This document shows, one piece after another, positions 7,666-9,900 of a stretch of 9,900 nucleotides of DNA. The DNA lies in the NCBI GenBank assembly GCA_017420825.1, contig JAFQNU010000197.1, positions 1-9,900 of the forward strand, given 5' to 3'. Each line of letters starts with the position of its first letter. Positions within the stretch are counted from its first letter, which is position 1. The translations under genes and the position numbers were made by a program. This DNA comes from Clostridia bacterium. Its GTDB lineage: Bacteria > Bacillota > Clostridia > UBA1381. Under the pieces are notes generated by a model that saw only the letters and a program-made list of their open reading frames with translations, had not been told where the DNA came from and did no database searches.

Positions 7666-8800
7666 GGTAATGACAGTATTTGGAACAAGACCTGAGGCTA
7701 TAAAAATGGCACCATTGGCTATTGAGTTAAAGAAAAATCCAATGATTGAAGATATTGTATGCGTTACAGCACAACATAGACAGATGCTTGATCAGGTGCT
7801 TGAAATCTTCAAAATAAAGCCTGATTATGATTTGGATATAATGAAGGAAAGACAGACGCTTGTTGGAATTACCGCCAGAGTTCTTGAAGGTCTTGATACC
7901 GTGTTAAAAGAGGCAAAGCCTGATATTGTGCTTGTGCATGGAGATACAACAACAAGCTTTGTTGGTGCATTGGCGGCATTTTACAATCAAATTCCGGTGG
8001 GTCATGTTGAGGCAGGACTCAGAACATATGATATATACTCACCATTTCCTGAGGAAATGAACAGATGTATGACAGGAAGAATTGCGGAAATGAATTTTTC
8101 GCCGACAGTTAGAAATAAGGAAAATCTGTTAAAAGAGAATGTAAATCCTGATAGCATTTATATTACAGGAAATACTGTAATTGATGCAATGAAAACAACT
8201 GTTAAAGAGGATTTTGTGTTTGGAACAGAAATTTTAAATACAATAGATTATAAAAATAAGCGTGTTATCACCATGACTGCTCATAGACGTGAAAATCTTG
8301 GAAAGCCGCTTGAAAATATCTGTAGTGCGGTTGCACAGCTTGTTGAGAAATATGAGGATATAGAGGTTGTATATCCTGTACACTTAAATCCTGCTGTAAG
8401 AGAAACAGTGTTCTCAATTCTTTCAAAATATGATAGAGTTCATCTGATTGAACCTGTTAACGTTGATGAATTGCATAATCTTATGGCAAGAAGTTATATG
8501 ATTATGACCGATTCGGGCGGAATACAGGAGGAGGCTCCGTCTTTGGCAAAGCCTGTACTTGTTTTGAGAAAGGAAACAGAGCGTCCTGAGGCTGTTGAGG
8601 CAGGAACTGTTAAAATTGCAGGAGTTGACAAAGAGGTTATATTTGAAATGGCTTGCGATTTACTTGATAATGAGGAATCATACAATAAAATGGCAAAAGC
8701 GGCAAATCCATATGGTGACGGAAATGCATCAGAGAGAATTGTTGATGCGATTTTATATAAATTTGGGCTAATAGATAAAAGACCCGAAGATTACAGATAA
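7652..8800 (+). CDS. mnaA: UDP-N-acetylglucosamine 2-epimerase, non-hydrolysing
   Basis: Cytoplasmic enzyme that interconverts UDP-GlcNAc and UDP-ManNAc; UDP-ManNAc supplies the second sugar of the teichoic acid linkage unit and other polymers. The 382 residues (family ~370-380) begin with VMTVFGTRPEAIKMAPL (6-22), and include VHGDTTT with D98, HVEAGLRT with E120, PFPEEMNR (131-138), MTAHRRENLG with H211, YPVHLNPAVR (241-250) and the UDP-binding DSGGIQEEAPSLAKP (287-301), followed by LRKETERPEA. These match the catalytic and nucleotide-binding residues of WecB/MnaA. The ATG lies inside the end of tagO in another frame, with GGAGGAGG about 9 nt upstream, indicating coupled translation. The symbol wecB is equivalent. 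The hydrolysing NeuC-type epimerase is less likely, given the TagO partner and the full match to the non-hydrolysing signatures. Confidence 0.96.
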   Translation: MKKIKVMTVFGTRPEAIKMAPLAIELKKNPMIEDIVCVTAQHRQMLDQVLEIFKIKPDYDLDIMKERQTLVGITARVLEGLDTVLKEAKPDIVLVHGDTTTSFVGALAAFYNQIPVGHVEAGLRTYDIYSPFPEEMNRCMTGRIAEMNFSPTVRNKENLLKENVNPDSIYITGNTVIDAMKTTVKEDFVFGTEILNTIDYKNKRVITMTAHRRENLGKPLENICSAVAQLVEKYEDIEVVYPVHLNPAVRETVFSILSKYDRVHLIEPVNVDELHNLMARSYMIMTDSGGIQEEAPSLAKPVLVLRKETERPEAVEAGTVKIAGVDKEVIFEMACDLLDNEESYNKMAKAANPYGDGNASERIVDAILYKFGLIDKRPEDYR

Positions 8801-8814
8801 GCAAGGAAATTTAA

Positions 8815-8833
8815 AAGGAGGTTGGGAGCAGTG
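8815..8833 (+). promoter_or_regulatory. Ribosome binding site that sets the metA start at GTG 8831
   Basis: AAGGAGG (8815-8821) directly touches an in-frame TTG at 8822, leaving no spacer, but lies 9 nt before an in-frame GTG at 8831. Starting at GTG gives MPIKV, the same beginning as E. coli MetA (MPIRV). The TTG start would add three unsupported residues. Confidence 0.9.
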
Positions 8834-9748
8834 CCTATTAAAGTGACAGACAAACTGCCTGCAACAAGACAGCTAAGAAATGAAAATATATTTGTTATGA
8901 GTGAAACTAAGGCAATGCATCAGGATATACGTCCGCTTAAAATTGCGATAGTAAATCTTATGCCCACAAAAATCACTACAGAGACACAGCTTTTAAGATT
9001 ATTGAGTAATACTCCATTGCAGGTTGAACCGGACTTGATTACAATGAAATCACACGAATCAAAGAATACCTCGCAGGAGCATTTACAATCCTTCTATAAA
9101 ACATTTGATGAAATTAAACATTCAAAATACGACGGAATGATAATTACAGGAGCGCCTGTTGAAAATCTTGATTTTGAAGAGGTAGACTACTGGGAGGAAT
9201 TGAAGGAGATAATGGAGTGGTCAAAAACTCATGTAACCTCAACCTTCCATATATGTTGGGCGGCGCAGGCCGGGTTATATTATCACTATGGTGTGCCTAA
9301 ATATTCACTGAAGGAGAAGTGCTCGGGTGTATTTTTACATAAGGTAAACAGAAAAACGTCAAAGCTTGTAAGAGGATTTGATGAGAGATTTTATGCTCCT
9401 CATTCAAGATATACCGAGCTAAGAGCCGAGGATATAAAAAAGGTCAAGGAGCTTGAAATTCTTGCGCACTCTGATGAGGCGGGAGTCTATATTGTGTTTA
9501 CTAAAAAAGGCAGACAGATATTTGTGACAGGACACTCTGAATACGATCCGACAACTCTTGCCGAGGAATACGAAAGAGATGTAAATAAGGGAATAAATCC
9601 GAATATCCCTAAGCATTATTTCAAAGATGATGACCCTAAAAAAGGACCAATGGTCAGATGGAGAAGTCATGCAAATCTTCTGTTCTCGAATTGGCTGAAT
9701 TATTATGTGTATCAGATTACACCATACGATATAGATTCAATAAAATAA
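8831..9748 (+). CDS. metA: Homoserine O-acyltransferase, predicted acetyl-CoA-specific
   Basis: Activates the hydroxyl of L-homoserine with an acyl-CoA, the committing step of methionine synthesis in the cytoplasm. From the GTG start it has 305 residues (E. coli MetA 309) and aligns by eye without gaps for most of its length: RPLKIAIVNLMP (34-45), LLRLLSNTPLQV, DGMIITGAP (101-109), HVTSTFHICWAAQA (134-147), APHSRYTE (189-196), VTGHSEYD (232-239), WRSHANLLFSNWLNYYVYQITPYD. The catalytic residues C142, H235 and E237 are all present. Residue 111, which decides the acyl donor in this family, is Glu (GAPVEN) rather than the Gly of E. coli, so acetyl-CoA is expected and the product should be O-acetylhomoserine (metAA type). 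It lies 30 nt after mnaA. No SAM riboswitch or separate promoter is visible ahead of it. A terminator follows. Confidence 0.95.
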   Translation: MPIKVTDKLPATRQLRNENIFVMSETKAMHQDIRPLKIAIVNLMPTKITTETQLLRLLSNTPLQVEPDLITMKSHESKNTSQEHLQSFYKTFDEIKHSKYDGMIITGAPVENLDFEEVDYWEELKEIMEWSKTHVTSTFHICWAAQAGLYYHYGVPKYSLKEKCSGVFLHKVNRKTSKLVRGFDERFYAPHSRYTELRAEDIKKVKELEILAHSDEAGVYIVFTKKGRQIFVTGHSEYDPTTLAEEYERDVNKGINPNIPKHYFKDDDPKKGPMVRWRSHANLLFSNWLNYYVYQITPYDIDSIK

Positions 9749-9787
9749 AATTCAAAGCACCTTATGGGTGCTTTAAATTTTATTTTA
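9747..9787 (+). terminator. Intrinsic terminator after metA
   Basis: An 8-bp stem pairs AAAGCACC (9754-9761) with GGTGCTTT (9767-9774) around a 5-nt loop. Beyond a single C/A mismatch it extends through six A/T pairs (9747-9752 with 9776-9781), and a T-rich but interrupted tail follows. It starts at the metA stop codon and would end the seven-gene transcript. Confidence 0.82.
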
Positions 9788-9816
9788 TGACATTTTATAA
9801 CTTTTTTTTAAATAAT
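9787..9816 (+). promoter_or_regulatory. Candidate promoter for the gene at the right edge
   Basis: ATGACA (9787-9792) and AATAAT (9811-9816) are each 5/6 matches to -35 and -10, 18 bp apart. A rival pair is TTTAAA (9807-9812) with TATAAA (9829-9834), 16 bp apart. The region is so AT-rich that either could be chance. Some promoter is expected here because a terminator precedes and a gene follows. The first choice would start RNA near 9823, just before the hairpin at 9831. Confidence 0.4.
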
Positions 9817-9830
9817 TTGATAAGCTCGTA

Positions 9831-9887
9831 TAAATCTTCTTGTTGTGTAAATAATAGCATTGTAACAAAAAACGACAAGGAGATTTA
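9831..9887 (+). promoter_or_regulatory. Leader hairpin that buries the ribosome binding site of the next gene
   Basis: Bases 9831-9846 (TAAATCTTCTTGTTGT) pair without interruption with 9872-9887 (ACGACAAGGAGATTTA): 16 base pairs, two of them G-U wobbles (9838/9880 and 9844/9874), around a 26-nt loop (9847-9871... 9871 unpaired). The right arm contains the whole Shine-Dalgarno AAGGAG (9877-9882), and the start codon at 9892 lies just outside the helix. In RNA this would block ribosome loading until opened. It matches none of the SD-hiding riboswitch classes I could compare by eye. The pairing is seen directly; the regulatory role is inferred. Confidence 0.6.
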
Positions 9888-9891
9888 ATAT

Positions 9892-9900
9892 ATGAAAGCA
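9892..9900 (+). CDS. Start of an unidentified gene (first three codons only)
   Basis: ATG AAA GCA at the end of the window follows an AAGGAG (9877-9882) at a 9-nt spacing, so a coding region probably starts here and runs off the edge. Three residues (MKA) give no clue to its product. It lies beyond the metA terminator and so belongs to a separate transcript, with a leader that hides its ribosome binding site. Confidence 0.6.

Noticed and set aside
9777..9798. Three direct copies of ATTTTAT at 9777, 9782 and 9792
   Set aside because: In so AT-rich a stretch such heptamers are expected by chance, and the first overlaps the terminator tail. No other sign of a protein-binding array.
9846..9885. 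Possible preQ1-type riboswitch, because AACAAAAAAC shortly before AAGGAG recalls the tail of that class
   Set aside because: The required short G/C P1 stem and its loop cannot be found just upstream of the A-rich tail; the 16-bp helix uses these bases differently.
9658..9888. 76-codon + strand frame overlapping the end of metA and running through the terminator
   Set aside because: It starts inside conserved metA codons, crosses the terminator hairpin, and its end is low-complexity translated AT-rich leader; no coding character.

Overview
This window looks like ordinary chromosome from an AT-rich, low-GC Gram-positive bacterium, most likely a member of the Clostridia (gut or anaerobe type). 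The grounds are AT-rich third codon positions, strong AAGGAGG-type ribosome binding sites, tight head-to-tail gene packing, a BspA-like leucine-rich repeat protein, and the family resemblance of the synthetases and the wall-polymer enzymes. The species cannot be named from the sequence alone. All genes lie on the + strand.

Layout: (1) 1-853 is the 3' end of a leucine-rich repeat, probably cell-surface, protein. (2) 854-1000 is a gap holding a strong hairpin terminator, and a near-consensus promoter whose -35 box sits inside the terminator's 3' arm. (3) 1001-9748 carries seven closely spaced genes: gltX (Glu-tRNA synthetase), glnS (Gln-tRNA synthetase), a class I/II PLP aminotransferase, trpS (Trp-tRNA synthetase), a tagO/wecA-type polyprenyl-phosphate sugar-phosphate transferase, mnaA/wecB (UDP-GlcNAc 2-epimerase) and metA (homoserine O-acyltransferase). 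The spaces between them are 36 nt or less. Two junctions overlap and one abuts, so the genes are probably co-transcribed. (4) 9749-9900 holds a terminator after metA, then an AT-rich leader and the first three codons of another gene. The ribosome binding site of that gene is buried in a 16-bp predicted helix.

How the genes work together: three encode aminoacyl-tRNA synthetases, two of which charge the chemically linked pair Glu and Gln. An aminotransferase sits among them, and metA commits homoserine to methionine. The tagO-mnaA pair supplies the undecaprenyl-PP-GlcNAc primer and UDP-ManNAc used to start wall teichoic acid or a related surface polymer. The set reads as a growth-related operon rather than one pathway. 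I see no T-box or SAM riboswitch, although Firmicutes often place these ahead of such genes.

I found no mobile element, CRISPR array, tRNA/rRNA gene, phage or defence system. The least-explained element is the SD-sequestering hairpin at the right edge (9831-9887). The other findings are modest.
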